Assembly: GCF_905475465.1 (NCBI RefSeq)
Contig: NC_062259.1
Coordinates: 2,118,501-2,182,500, forward strand
Reading direction: 5' to 3'
Length of the DNA: 64,000 nucleotides
Source of the DNA: Pieris napi
Lineage: Eukaryota > Arthropoda > Insecta > Lepidoptera > Pieridae
Shown here: positions 21,592 to 33,100 of the stretch, piece after piece
Position numbering within the stretch: the stretch's first letter is position 1
Layout: every line of letters begins with the position of its first letter
The notes under the pieces: generated by a model
The model's input: only the letters and a program-made list of their open reading frames with translations
Told to the model about the DNA's origin: nothing
Database searches by the model: none
Position numbers and translations under genes: made by a program

Positions 21592-22375
21592 ATTTGCTTT
21601 TCCACTCAAGAATTATGACAGAAACAACAAATGACGGTATAACTTGTCACCTGTCAACCTTTTAGAAATGTCTATTTCGGACTTCACAAGTTCAGTCATA
21701 ATGTTTGCGCTAGAAAGTCAACTACAACAAAGTTATAGACTATCCAATTGAGTCAAAGTTATATAAATGCTAGAAATGTCTACACTACGAATTGTGTCGA
21801 CACGAGTCCGCGATTTCGTATTAGACCATTTTAATAAGGTGTCCAATTGAGTAAATGTCATTTTTCAGTTTCCAGCTGTCAACTGTAAAATTGTGTCAAT
21901 ATAAAGAAGTGAGGAATTATCCATAATTGTTTTTTTATTACTGAAAATTGTTTTACTTTCTGGGGACCAGTCTTCACTTAGTTTTAATCTAGTTTTTAAG
22001 TTTATTAAGATATATCATAAATATTTTTGATTTTTAGAAATATAAAAAAAATATCTTGTATTGTATAATGGAGATTAGAAAAATATGATGGGTTACCCAT
22101 TATATTACTTATGTCTAAACCTTGTTAATCAATCAGAAGAAAATATATTTTTAAGTTACGAATTGTTTAAAATGTAGAAACTGGGACCAATTTACGTTTG
22201 GTTTACTGGAGTATATTTAACAATTTATTCGGCGTGTTAAGGTGTTTAGGAAGATTGTGCCTGGAATTGTGGAACTAGCGATTCCAATGATTCCTTGGCT
22301 TAATTAGAGAGGCGACGCTTTAGTTGTTGTGTAGTAACAAAAAAATGTGTGCGTGTACTAGTGTACACACGTAAG

Positions 22376-22655
22376 AAGTGAAACCTCTTTATGACTTTAT
22401 TTTTCGAAAATTTTTGAAAATGAAAATATAACGTGAAAAAATTAAATAACAATATAAAAAACAGTGCGTTGCGGTAAGCCTGAAGTTAGTTTTCAGAAGT
22501 AGGCAAACTTCAGAAACAACAAATCTTGCAAATATTCAATAAATTGGATCCAAAATAGCCGGACAAGAAAAAGATGGCGCGTAACGGTAAAATGCGACGT
22601 GTACGCGTACGTAATTCTATTCTATTTTTCTAACGTCAATAAAGAGGTTTCACTT
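22376..22655. mobile_element. Short TIR element (copy C)
   Basis: Inverted ends AAGTGAAACCTCTTTATGAC and AATAAAGAGGTTTCACTT enclose about 280 bp of non-coding DNA. The terminal heptamer and following bases match copies A (9794) and B (59447), but the interior differs, so it is a separate subfamily. It is preceded by the palindromic GTGTACTAGTGTACAC stretch. Confidence 0.75.
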
Positions 22656-22997
22656 AAAAAATGAGGGTAGTTTAAATTTTTGAAAGTAATCGGTTTTTAA
22701 CATTAGCTAACTTACGCGTCGTGTTTCCACTTTTAAAGGCCCAAGGATTTTGAAGGTCTTTTTGGTTTCCTCCAGTACGAGAATTAGTGTTTCTGGAGTT
22801 CTCGTGCCGACGATATTAACTGATTACTTTAAAATCCTACCCTACCCACATTTGTTGTAATTTTCTAAACTACCCACATTTTTGTTTCATTTGTCTAAGT
22901 GTTCCTAGAACTAACTAATTGTTAATTGTTGCCTACTATAGTTTGTACGTTAAGTGTATGTTATATTGAAAGCGGTGCATATATTAGATAATAATAG

Positions 22998-23049
22998 TGG
23001 CATAAGCATATCAGATCGTTCTAAGTAACGACCAGATACGCTTATGGCA
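22998..23049. repeat. 52-nt inverted repeat (hairpin)
   Basis: The left arm TGGCATAAGCATATCAGATC and right arm GACCAGATACGCTTATGGCA pair over 23 positions with four mismatches and a 6-nt loop (CTAAGT). Confidence 0.7.
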
Positions 23050-23579
23050 TGAGTAGTGCTTTATTTGTGTCTAGATGTCGACAGTCAAATAGGCTTGGGT
23101 CACTATAAGTGTTTTAAAGCCTATATGACCCATATGTTAGAATACTTTACGGTTAGATGAGTTTATAGCACTTTAAGCCAGTAAGTGTTTGTCTTTAATT
23201 TGATTCTCGATAGTCAAATAAGATTGAGCTATTTTGCCATAATTTCTATTTAAAGTGGAAGGATAGGTGTGGCACCATAATGTTAGATCACGCATGCGCG
23301 TTGCGATCCGGAGTATTAATGTTTTAATTTATAAGTAATACATGTATTTTGTTAAAAATAAATAAATTGTATGTTATTGTTTTCTTTATTCAATTCCTTT
23401 AAAAATAAGTTATTTTGGACAAGGCAAAGGCTGATCACCTACTTGCCTTGTAAGACGAATTGGTTCGGATATATCTTCCACATATTGGTGGTGCGTAATT
23501 GTTTAATTTCACTACATCAAATATAATACTATATCTACGTTACGTTAATGTTACAAAGCTTTTATAAAATATATGACAA

Positions 23580-23962
23580 CTAGCCGTTTCGCGCCCGCTT
23601 TGTGGACGAATTAAAATAAATTTTGTTTCATTATTTTTTTTTTTTTTTCATATTTTTATTATTCTTCTTTTTAACTTCCCGCTAAGAAAATTGAAATATT
23701 TCGAAAATCGAGTTTTTAACAGATGTTGACGTTTAGAGGTTCTAGGAAGCCTCCCCGAATGTATCCGCGGTGAAGTCCGTATGGATAAATTTTCATAAAA
23801 GTAAAACAGCAATAAACGAACGAACGTTGGAATTTAATAAATAAATAGCCATAAACCATCAAAAAAATTTTCGAATGGTGGTAGTTTCATGTCGATACGA
23901 TCAGTGCTTTAGGCGTGATTGAGCCTCAAACGAAGACCATTTTCATTATATATATATAGATT
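23580..23962 (-). mobile_element. Non-autonomous Helitron-like element, minus orientation
   Basis: On the plus strand it runs A|CTAGCCGTTTCGCGCCCGC ... TATATATATATAGA|T, i.e. 5' TC and 3' CTAG on the minus strand with A/T host flanks. No coding capacity. Confidence 0.5.
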
Positions 23963-25030
23963 ATGGTGAACATAAATTTTACAAAAATTTTAGTTTTTAC
24001 TTGTTAATTTTTCAGAACGTTTTCTTAAAGGTCGTAATAAAATACCTTAATTTATGTATAAGTATTCAAAGATGAGCATTCTCAAATAGACCAGTGCAGA
24101 TAGCCTTTAAAATAAATAAAAAGTGAAAGTGTTTTATGGGTAAAAAACGGTATATCTGGGCGTATATATAATATATATACGGACGGGTCTGGGCGTTACT
24201 GCATACGATTTTTTGCATTTTCGGGAAAATTTACTATGGTAATATATATATATATTTATACCATAGGAAAGTAGAGATTTTAACGAACTGAAAGCACACC
24301 AACTTTTTGAAAAAAAGCTGATATTTTGACGGGTGAATTTTCGATTGAAAATTAGGGTGTATTTTTCGATATTAATTCAAAATAAGGTGAAAAAATAAAT
24401 ATTTTTAATCAAATAAATTACAGCGTATTTGGGACATAGGAAGGTAAGTTTTCACCAAATTTTGTTAAAAAAAAAGATTTTTGTAAAAGATAAAAACTAA
24501 ATACTTGGTTTTTTGAATTTTTCACATAAATTTTGAGGTTATGTGAAAAATGTGTGAATACAAAAGTTTTAGATCTTTTTATTACCTACAACTTTAACTT
24601 TCTTTTGCCATTTAACTTTCTTCGATAGGACTTTTAGTTTTGCCGGAAATCGAGATAAACCGTTTTTTCCCCTTAAAACTAACCCCCTACCCCTTCCCGA
24701 CCTCAGATCGCCCGTAAATTATTTTTCCTTTATTTTTTATAATATTCTCCTCCTTTTCCAATAGGTTTCATTCTACTATTATTTTTTTAGGTTTCAAAAA
24801 TTATCGGCACTGGTCTAAAAGGAAAGTTACCCATGTTAATTTACAAATCCACTTAATTTGTACATCTCTGAAATATTGTTTACTAAAAACCCACGCTTTT
24901 CCGATTTAAAATATTATCTTATTAGTTTACCGCATACATAATGCTTAACAATTTCTTCATCTCAAAACTATGTACCTACATCGAACTTAATTCTATGAAT
25001 TATCATCTGTCACTCAAAACTTCATTAAAT
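23963..25030. other. Intergenic AT-rich stretch, no gene seen
   Basis: Mostly low-complexity AT-rich DNA with TATATA tracts (24163-24175, 24243-24256). No exon, RNA gene or classifiable element was recognised. Confidence 0.5.
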
Positions 25031-25033
25031 AAA

Positions 25034-25245
25034 TCAGTGACGCTACAACCTTTTTAGGTCTGGCCCTTTTATTTGTCTGTTTCATGATTTGTCAATCTAT
25101 TAGGAAAGTAGGTGATCGGCCTTGGGTTTAAAGCAAGCCGGTTGGAAAAGTCGACGGCGAAATGATTGTGGAACAAATACAGAAATCTGAGGCATGGAAC
25201 TAAAAAAGTTCGGCACTGATTCATTGTGACCGTCAGGTTGGCTGA
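25034..25245 (-). mobile_element. tRNA-type SINE, partial, minus orientation
   Basis: GTGACGCTACAACCTTTTTA, TGTTTCATGATTTGTCAATC, AGTAGGTGATCGGCC and AAGCAAGCCGGTTGGAAAAG match the shared SINE body. The tRNA-like head is missing or degraded. Confidence 0.65.
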
Positions 25246-25404
25246 CCAAATTTGATATCGCAATATTTTTCTACCTTCAAAGACGCATTTGCTACCTCTG
25301 CATTAAAGAACATAAAATAAAAAAGCCTTTTATTTCTTGCTCTTTTAGCACATATACAAAATAACTTAGGTTTACTAAAAAGAAAAAAAAAGTGAAAATA
25401 TACA

Positions 25405-26930
25405 TTAGTGTGCATGATTAGATAGGTACCTACTTCTTTGGAGGGTAAAGGCCTCCTCCAAAGATGACAATTTTTCCCTGTCTTCGGCTACTCGCATCCA
25501 GTGCGTGCCGGATATCTTTATAACGTCGTCTGTCCAGCGTGCATTTGGCCTGCCTCTTTTTCTCTGGCCCGATGGTCCTGGCCATAACGTTGTAGTTTTG
25601 GTCCAGCGATTATCGCTATATCTGGCTAGGTGTCCAGCCCGCTGCCATTTTAGCTTCTGCGAGTAACTAAGTGCGTCGATAACTTTAGTTTTCTGTCTTA
25701 TAACGGTATGGCGGATTTTTTTAGCATTGTAAGTCGCTATGTATAAAGTATTGTGGTAATTGTTGTTTATGGTATTTGAAAAGAGCTTCGTTTCCTTTGG
25801 AGGGTTATGGTCTTGATCTTCCACGGTGACCAACCGGCTTGGAAGATGTTGTTTGGTAGGTACTGTTCGTTTCTAATATGTTTTCCGTGAGAGAGGGCGG
25901 TAATTGCTATTGTTTATTATTTCCATTTGTTTGATCGTTTGGTTGATTGTTGTGGTTTTTGGAAGTTAAGAATCCGATTATTCCTGGTTTAATAACTCCC
26001 TCTCGAATATGATGTTTCATTTTCCGCCAGTCCAAAAATTACGATATTCCTCTGCTTTGACTGTTTTTCCAGAAAATATAGTCTTTTTTCTTGATTAGCC
26101 AGCTTCTCTTTGAAGTTTTCTTATTTTATATCTAATGCACTAAATTTTACCTCCAATGTGTAGTTTATATTTTTCGTGACTTGTTCCGTAACTTTATCTG
26201 CTGACTGTACAATTGTCGGTTTTTGTTCGTTCAGCTCGTTTTGAATTTTTCTTAACATATTCATTACTACCTCCATAGTTTATCAGTTATTTGATACTGT
26301 GTTGAAGTGCCGTAGTTATTTTTATCTTTTGTTGCGATACTTGTTCCGCCCTCTTGTGGTACCAGATATAGCAAGGTTGCTTGAAGTTCCATCTATCGAC
26401 GGTATGCCTACTCGCCGCTAGATGGCGATAGTTTAACTGAGTTTGGTAGTATAGCAACTCGTCGCTAGATGGCGTTAGTTGTTCTGTTTTTATAATATAG
26501 CTACTCGTCACTAGATGGCGTTAGTTCGCAAAAAAATGTCCGTGTTTCTGAATTTCTAGAATGTCTAGAATTTTTCTATTAGGTTATTTTTCTGGTTGGA
26601 TCACTGTTTTTCGTATTTTAAGCAATTTTTACTAACTTCTTGCGCTAGGCGAATTACGTAATGCACTTTTCTCACTAATTGATGTTCACTTAATACTTAG
26701 GTTTTCTTAAGTCTCTTGGTATTCACTTTGTTCTTAATATTGTTTTGGTGACACTAACTGTACTTTATAGATTTTAACACTTTTTGCACTTTGAATATGT
26801 GTTTTTAGCTTTTTATTTGCGGACACGAAGTACTCCGTGGCGCCCTCCCTCCTCTTCATTAAAAAACATAATAAAGAAATAAAGTGGCCGGCCATTCTGA
26901 CGTCAGGTGAGCTGACCACTATTGGGTTCT
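25405..26930 (-). mobile_element. Deleted RTE/Proto2-like LINE with 5' UTR, ORF1 part and ORF2 end
   Basis: Read on the minus strand from 26930. It starts with a leader rich in AAGTG/AAAAC sequence, then three repeats containing the core CGCCATCTAG (26390-26530), an ORF1-like stretch from about 26277 (MEVVMNMLRKIQNELNEQK, then a coiled region and RLYFLEKQSKQRNIVIFGLA), and the end of ORF2 (KLKWQRAGHLARYSDNRWTK, GQRKRGRPNARWTDDV, HWMRVAEDREKLSSLEEAFT) at 25730-25405. Most of ORF2 is missing between the two parts, so this is an internally deleted, dead copy. It is the only LINE here besides 46734-51981 with a recognisable 5' region. Confidence 0.65.
26390..26530 (-). repeat. Three tandem CGCCATCTAG-core repeats in a LINE 5' UTR
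   Basis: Units of about 45-60 bp with the shared part ACTAACGCCATCTAGCGACG and GAGTAGCTATA. The middle unit keeps CATCTAGCGACGAGT; the outer ones vary by a few bases. Position between leader and ORF1 suggests promoter or UTR repeats of the retroelement. Confidence 0.65.
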
Positions 26931-27000
26931 AAGATTCTTTGAGTGATAGAACTCAACGTTCTCTAGGAAACTTACTCCGATGTTATTATAGACAACGTAT

Positions 27001-27014
27001 GGGTGACGTCACCC
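27001..27014. promoter_or_regulatory. 14-bp palindrome with a consensus CRE
   Basis: GGGTGACGTCACCC is a perfect palindrome around TGACGTCA, the CREB/ATF consensus. About 45 bp further, at 27058-27074, is a second perfect palindrome GGAAAGCTAAGCTTTCC. Neither is near a known gene start, so function is uncertain; both may belong to a transposable element end. Confidence 0.4.
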
Positions 27015-27838
27015 AACGCTACATTACGGCCGTTAGATAACGGCACCGCTTTTCAAGGAAAGCTAAGCTTTCCTAGAAAAGTGAATTTTCCAATAGGAAA
27101 GACTGAAATAAAACAACAATTTTCTTAAAATATATATTATAACTTTACAAGGCACATTTATCTTAATACTGTTACTTTTGTAACGAACGATTATAAGTAG
27201 ATGAAATTTCTGTCAAATGTGATGTACAATTAAATAACTTAAATTATTAACTTAAATAAATATTTGTGCATAACTTAAGTGTAACGAAACCTCAAAACGT
27301 CAATTGCCAGTTCTGTCAATGTCAATTCGACACTTTTGACAGCTCCAATGTAAAAAATATGGAAACTCTTTAGACTATTTCTATTGTTCTTCGTCTCTTT
27401 CTACGAAATTGGGTTTACGCTATGATGAAAAGAGATAACGTTTTGTTATGATGACCCCAGGTCTTTAGGGTAAGTCCTGTGTAAGATATATTGGCAGGAT
27501 TTCCAAAGTATCAAAAAACGTCACTAAAACTTAAATCTTTACAGAGCTGTCAGTATTTTTTTACTACATATTTCCTTAAAGCTTCTGTGACCTTTTGGTG
27601 TAAACGCTCCAATATCCCTTTACATAGACATTTATTTTATTAATCCCAATTACATATGGGGCAAGGCACTTTACAAACTTGGACAAGATTAGATTTCACA
27701 TAAAATTCGGGTTGTTGCTGCAAACTGCATATTGATAGCGACTGAACTGTCAAAGTATGACGTATAAGACCACAGATTGGGCATTATTAAACAAGGTTTC
27801 ATTACGATCAATGGAATTAAAAGGAATGTAAAATCTCT

Positions 27839-28072
27839 GTAGAGTGCGCCACCACTCATTGCCGACGGAAAACCCTGGAACTAAATTTGTCGTTACAGTG
27901 AAATATTATTTTATTTGTTTTAAGATGAAAAATTAGAAGCGAATCTTGGAGAGTGGTTCGCGAATTTCTTATTAATTTATGTTACGTTGGGGAAAAATAG
28001 CCTTGCACCTAGCACTAGCAACATATTACTACGCCGCGTCTATCGGCATTCAGTGGTGGCGCGGACTCTATA
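27839..28072. mobile_element. MITE with CGCCACCACT inverted ends
   Basis: Left AGAGTGCGCCACCACTCATT and right (reverse complement) AGAGTCCGCGCCACCACTGA, followed by ATGCCGA-like sequence, define imperfect inverted ends about 30 bp long around a 234-bp element. A 70-codon open frame at 27979-28191 crosses the right end and is taken as fortuitous. Confidence 0.55.
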
Positions 28073-28479
28073 TTATGCTCTTATACATATCTAATGACAG
28101 AGAATTTTCGTTTCAAATACAAAATGGCGGCACACTCGCTGACACCGGCCTTGCGAGTGTGTTTGTTTGCGTCACCTTGTCACAAATATAATAGTAAAAT
28201 TTATAAATATAATGACGCCACAATTTGTGGAGTATAAAATAATATATTTACAAAAATAAAAGCACTTTCCGGAGAAATGGAATGAAAACAAATGCGAAAA
28301 CACTTGACAATAATAAATTGAACGATAAACTTATGACACAGCTCGATTAGGGACTCCATTCGAGGCGAATCAAATAAAATAAAATTGTATTACATCTAAA
28401 CATTTTAGCAAAAATACATATTTTGTTCTAAGTATAAATTTATTTTTAATGTAATAAGTCTGGGTATGGGTAACACTTT

Positions 28480-28520
28480 CTAAACATTTGCCTTAGTCTC
28501 GCTAAGGCAAGTGTGTTTAG
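28480..28520. repeat. Short hairpin
   Basis: CTAAACATTTGCCTTAG and CTAAGGCAAGTGTGTTTAG pair around a TCTCG loop with a two-base bulge. Confidence 0.65.
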
Positions 28521-29700
28521 ACAGTTATCAAAACGTCAATATTGACGTTTAAATTCCGTGCGTACAAAACTATAGGCATCTCGCTCTTTTTAGCTGGTAA
28601 AAAATAATTTTATAATATATATGTTATAAGGCAAGCCCTGTTAATTTTAAAGTGATATTATTATACCTAAAAATTCACGTAATATATTTAAAAAAATATA
28701 TATTTTATATGCTATGTTAATGCGCAATCAAAATATTAAAATAATATAAAATAACGGTGCTTTTTATAGTAGTTATAGAATGAAATACAATATTTGCTAG
28801 AGAACTGTCAAACAGTCTGCTTGTCAAACTTGATATGTCACAACTGGCTCGACTCAAAGATGAACGTTTAGAAACTGTCAAACAGACAATAAAAAATTGA
28901 TTTTTGACATCTGACGCGTGTGACAGCTCTCAAATACCGTTGTGTTGCCAGTTTTTGTACAAAACTCCACACATTTCGGCAATTTAAAAAAAAACAGTAG
29001 ATGTAGGCAAACTTTTGATAGTACAAATGTCATTTACAGATTATATTAAACAAATATATAGTTAATGGACATGGCAAGGTAGCATACAAATAACAATGAC
29101 AACAATAGCGGCTTAAGGCAGGTATTAATTGTACTAGCTCCAACCCCACTTTAAATTCAGGAATATCAAGTTTATATTAGGGCCTGTAGTTTCGGAGTTT
29201 CATCACCAAGTAGCCTAAAACCTTACAATTTGATAAAATACTCGAAAAATAAAATTTGACTTTAAAATTGAAAATTGTAAAAAATCCTCAAAATATATTG
29301 ATTTTTATAAGTCACGTGACACCAAACGGTTACAGATTAGTCTATTGAAAATGTCATTCTATCAAATCCTAAAAGCAACTCTTCGTTAGGACAAATTTAA
29401 TCTGAAGGCAACGGGATTATTCCTAACAAGCGATTTCTTTAAGGGGAATACTAAAGGGCAACAAAAACTGCGTTTAGTTTTTCCATGTAGGTACTTGTAA
29501 ATGTATATATGTATATTTTTATACTTATAATAGTGTCATTGAATGTTAAAAACACAGCTTTAATCGTTATGGAGATATAGTCAATTATAAATATATCAAA
29601 AAAAATTTTTTTATCACGTGTGACGTGACACAACGCGACCAGTTTAGTCAAAGTTGAAATAATGTATCTTTTTCTGTCGTATCCTAACACTGTCTTTGAG
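28521..29700. other. Intergenic AT-rich stretch, no gene seen
   Basis: No exon recognised. Contains several GTCAAAC/TGACAG-type short repeats, and a GTCACGTGAC E-box palindrome near 29312-29321. A 79-codon minus frame (29451-29690) lacks any protein motif. Confidence 0.5.
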
Positions 29701-29714
29701 TTTGAGACTGTATT

Positions 29715-29865
29715 TTATCGTGTTTACAAGCATGTTGCGTCATAGGGACGCCATCATGCCAAGAAGACTATTGTTTATCGAAAATTGTAAAATAATGTCA
29801 ATTATGTTAAAAACTTGATATTTGTTCACGTGTTTACAAGCATGTTACGTCACGTTCTTGCTATA
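29715..29865. repeat. Two copies of the GTTTACAAGCATGTT-GCGTCA dispersed repeat
   Basis: GTGTTTACAAGCATGTTGCG at about 29720 followed by a GACGCCATCATG block, and CACGTGTTTACAAGCATGTT at about 29828 followed by ACGTCACG. Other copies: 858-905, about 18577-18620, 18664-18710 and a trace at 7866-7880. Confidence 0.75.
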
Positions 29866-30119
29866 AATGTTTAATTTAAATTATTGAATCCAATTATAAA
29901 TATTGTTTTTAATATAAAATTGTTAAAAATTATGTCTGCGTTTATAAAATAACGAAAACTACTGAACCGATTGTCGTATAGTCAACACTAATAGTTAGGG
30001 TTATTCCTGAAGAAGGTTTTATTATTAATAGCGTTTATATATAATGTGAAATATATAGGTTCAAAGTCGGGGTCGGAAGCTAGTACAAGGGAACAAGATT
30101 ATTAGAAATATCGTAATGT

Positions 30120-30125
30120 TTTATT
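30120..30125 (-). terminator. Candidate Lasp polyadenylation signal
   Basis: TTTATT on the plus strand (AATAAA on the minus) lies about 46 bp after the Lasp stop codon, making it a plausible proximal poly(A) signal; the distal choice is unknown. Confidence 0.4.
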
Positions 30126-30170
30126 AAAAATATAATAAAATTTATAAATCGCCTTAAAGCAATTAACAGT

Positions 30171-33100
30171 TTAATTGGGGTAATTTGGGGCAAGTTCGAC
30201 GTAGTTAGCTGGCAACATACCAGTGTGGCCAGTTCTTAACACTTGACCTGTCATCCATCCCTCGTCTATGGACGTGACATTTGAAATTAGGTCACCCTCG
30301 CGGAATGATACCTGTAATAAAAAAGTATTATTTATTCCAAGCAAACGCTAAATTTCGTGTATGTTTGTCCACAATCTTCAGTAATAGAATGAAATTAGGT
30401 CCAACTTTCAAGGGCTGAAAACCACGTATATATTACGACAGTATGGTCCTAGCAAATACCTTACATACAATCAGTGTGGTAACAGCGTAATGGAATACAA
30501 TTTAAATTCAAAATTAGAACAATTAACGACCTTCGGCCGAGTATATAAGCTCGTTTTTCCACACGATTGGTCATTCGGGCTGCGCGCTGCGAGTGGAGAC
30601 CTTGTCTCCTCGTGCGCTGCAGCCCGTCAAGGGTTATAATGGCCCGCCCTATAGCAGGGCGCGAACCACCGAATGGCTAATGACATTGCATTGCCCAGAA
30701 CGGGTCTAAGCACACCCTTTACGAGGGAGGATGCAGCAGATGGACCACGGAACAATTGGTCAGTCTCAATTTAACTACAAGACTAAGAGACAGACGGGTC
30801 CTTCAAGAAAAGAATGTACCAATTCTTAAAAAGCCGGCAACGCATTTGCGAGCCTTCTGGCCATGTGACTGTTCATGGGCGGCGGTATGTCTTAATAGCA
30901 AGTGAGCGTCCTGCCCGTTTTCCCCCTGTTATATATAACGGCCCTTGTGTTATGTTGCTTAGCTCACGACTGGACCAATTCGAGTAATTTTATTCCTTGA
31001 GCTCTGAGGAAGGTTTTTATGGAGAGAAAAATTGAAAAAATAAAAAAACTTACCTCGTCGCTATCATTCGCTTCGTAGTCATACATCGCTACGTAGACTC
31101 GCTGAAACAACATTTTAAAAATTATTTCTCTTGGCTAGGCACTGATTTGCTCAAAGCTTATTTAAATTTGTAACAAAAGTTCTGTTAGATAGATTGAAAT
31201 ATATCAGCTAAATTGCACTTTAAAAGTTTCGTGTTAAAGTATTCAAATTTACTAATAAAAAAGGCAAAGTTCTCAAATCTATAGGCAATAAATGGATAAG
31301 AAAATACACTTTTGCATTCATCTTCGACTTATAATAACAAAAGAATAACTAATACTAAACTAACTTAAAACTCTCAAATAAAAAAATTACTTCAATTCGA
31401 AATTGCAAATGGGATTTTAAACGCAATTATTACTCTCGCCCAGCGAGACCTGAGACCCAGGTTCGACCCTCGCTTTCCTTCCTGAAAATATATATAATAT
31501 ATACCAACCTGATTGTGATGATTAGCTGGTCTGTGTGACTGATGCGTGACCTGTGATTGGTGATGCTCATTCGCAAGTGGATCCATATCTGTGACCCGCC
31601 CTATGTTGCGGGTCTGTTGTTGGACTTGCTGTGTTCCTGAAATTATTATAACACTGTTAGTATGCAGCTTTAGATACTTGACACATACCGGTTGGAATAT
31701 GACAGTTGACAGATACCAGTTGGCCCTTAATTTACCGATATGATAACATTAATGTCTTGGACAATGTCGCACGGTTTATTTCCAAAATTATGTTATTAAA
31801 TATTTAAGAGATATTTGGAGCGTTTTATATTAATATGACAGATATACAAAGACAGCTAAACAAACATCAACTGTCAACTGTTATCTGTCATATGTCAAGT
31901 GCAAGTAAAGTCATAACCATTAAAATATACATATACATGCCAGCTTAGCAAACATCATTTCTTAGCTGTCATTTGTCACCTATTATTTATTTTCTGTTAT
32001 TTGTCACCTATCATCTATCGGCTGTCATCTATCACCTACCAGCAGAAATCTATCACCTATCAGCTGTCATCTATCACCTATTAGATGTCGTCTATCATCT
32101 GTCATCTATCACTATATCTGTAATATTTCATCGATCAGCTGTCAACTGATTAATTTATCAAAATTTCTCCCTTAATATATGTTATAACTATGCTTTTTAT
32201 TGTACAGTCAAGAAATTTGAAGTTTTCGTTTGCTATATCCCCTTTTACCGTTAGGTAGATTTATAAATCTCTTTAAAAATTTTTAATTATATACAAAAAT
32301 TCCCCAAACACACAACACAATGATTTGTGCAATGATATATGAACATCAAGAAGCCATTTAATTTCTAGTATAATATGATTCTATATAAATGGGAATTATT
32401 TTATTTGTGAGAATGTTTTTTTGGAATAAGTGATTTCTTTAAAATGTTCTTAATTTTATTGACATGACATGCAGTGACCATGCAATGATCAAACATACTA
32501 AAGAGAAACGTCGTAAGTTTTATAAATCTAAAAATCTAAATGATTCTTAAGCAAATTTTCATATTGTCTATTTATTCCAAATTCAAAATACACTATTTTA
32601 TAAACAAAACAATATTCGAAATTCAAATCTCACAAAAATCACTATTCCAAATTCAAATTTTATAAACATAATTGAATTTATAATACCAAAAAATAATTCC
32701 CACGCAACCTCACCTCTCTTATCACTGGAGCTGTTATAAATCAAAGTAGCCGACGCCCGCTGAGTGTTGGGCGGCGCCCGCGGCCCATCGCTCAACGGGT
32801 CATAATCTTGAATCCTACCAATTTTCGAGCCATAATTCGATTGCGACGCCAACTCCTCATATTGCGGGTAGTTGTAAATCTCTTTGTACTCTTGGCGTGC
32901 TGGTGTTTGGTAATGATTTTTCGGCGGTAGGTTTGGAAGCATCTCCGTTGCGTACGAGTCGATTTGATGTTGATAATCGTTTGTTGCGAGATCTAGTTAG
33001 CACAAACATAAACCAATGTTCAGATGCGTTTTAACGGACCGTTAAACATCTTAACCAAGTGAATTTTTGTTCCTACCTTCATATTTATAAATATACGTAA

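Larger units (their letters stand above)
21022..23400. other. gem 3' UTR and downstream DNA
   Basis: AT-rich sequence after the gem stop. Candidate polyadenylation hexamers AATAAA occur near 21320 and about 23360 (AAAATAAATAAATTG). The mRNA end cannot be fixed. The stretch contains two strong hairpins (21531-21591, 22998-23049) and a TIR element (22376-22655). No protein gene was seen. Confidence 0.5.

Noticed and set aside
31935..32130. Regularly spaced repeats resembling an array
   Set aside because: Units are irregular, without unique spacers of constant length, and this is an insect intron; a decayed minisatellite, not CRISPR.
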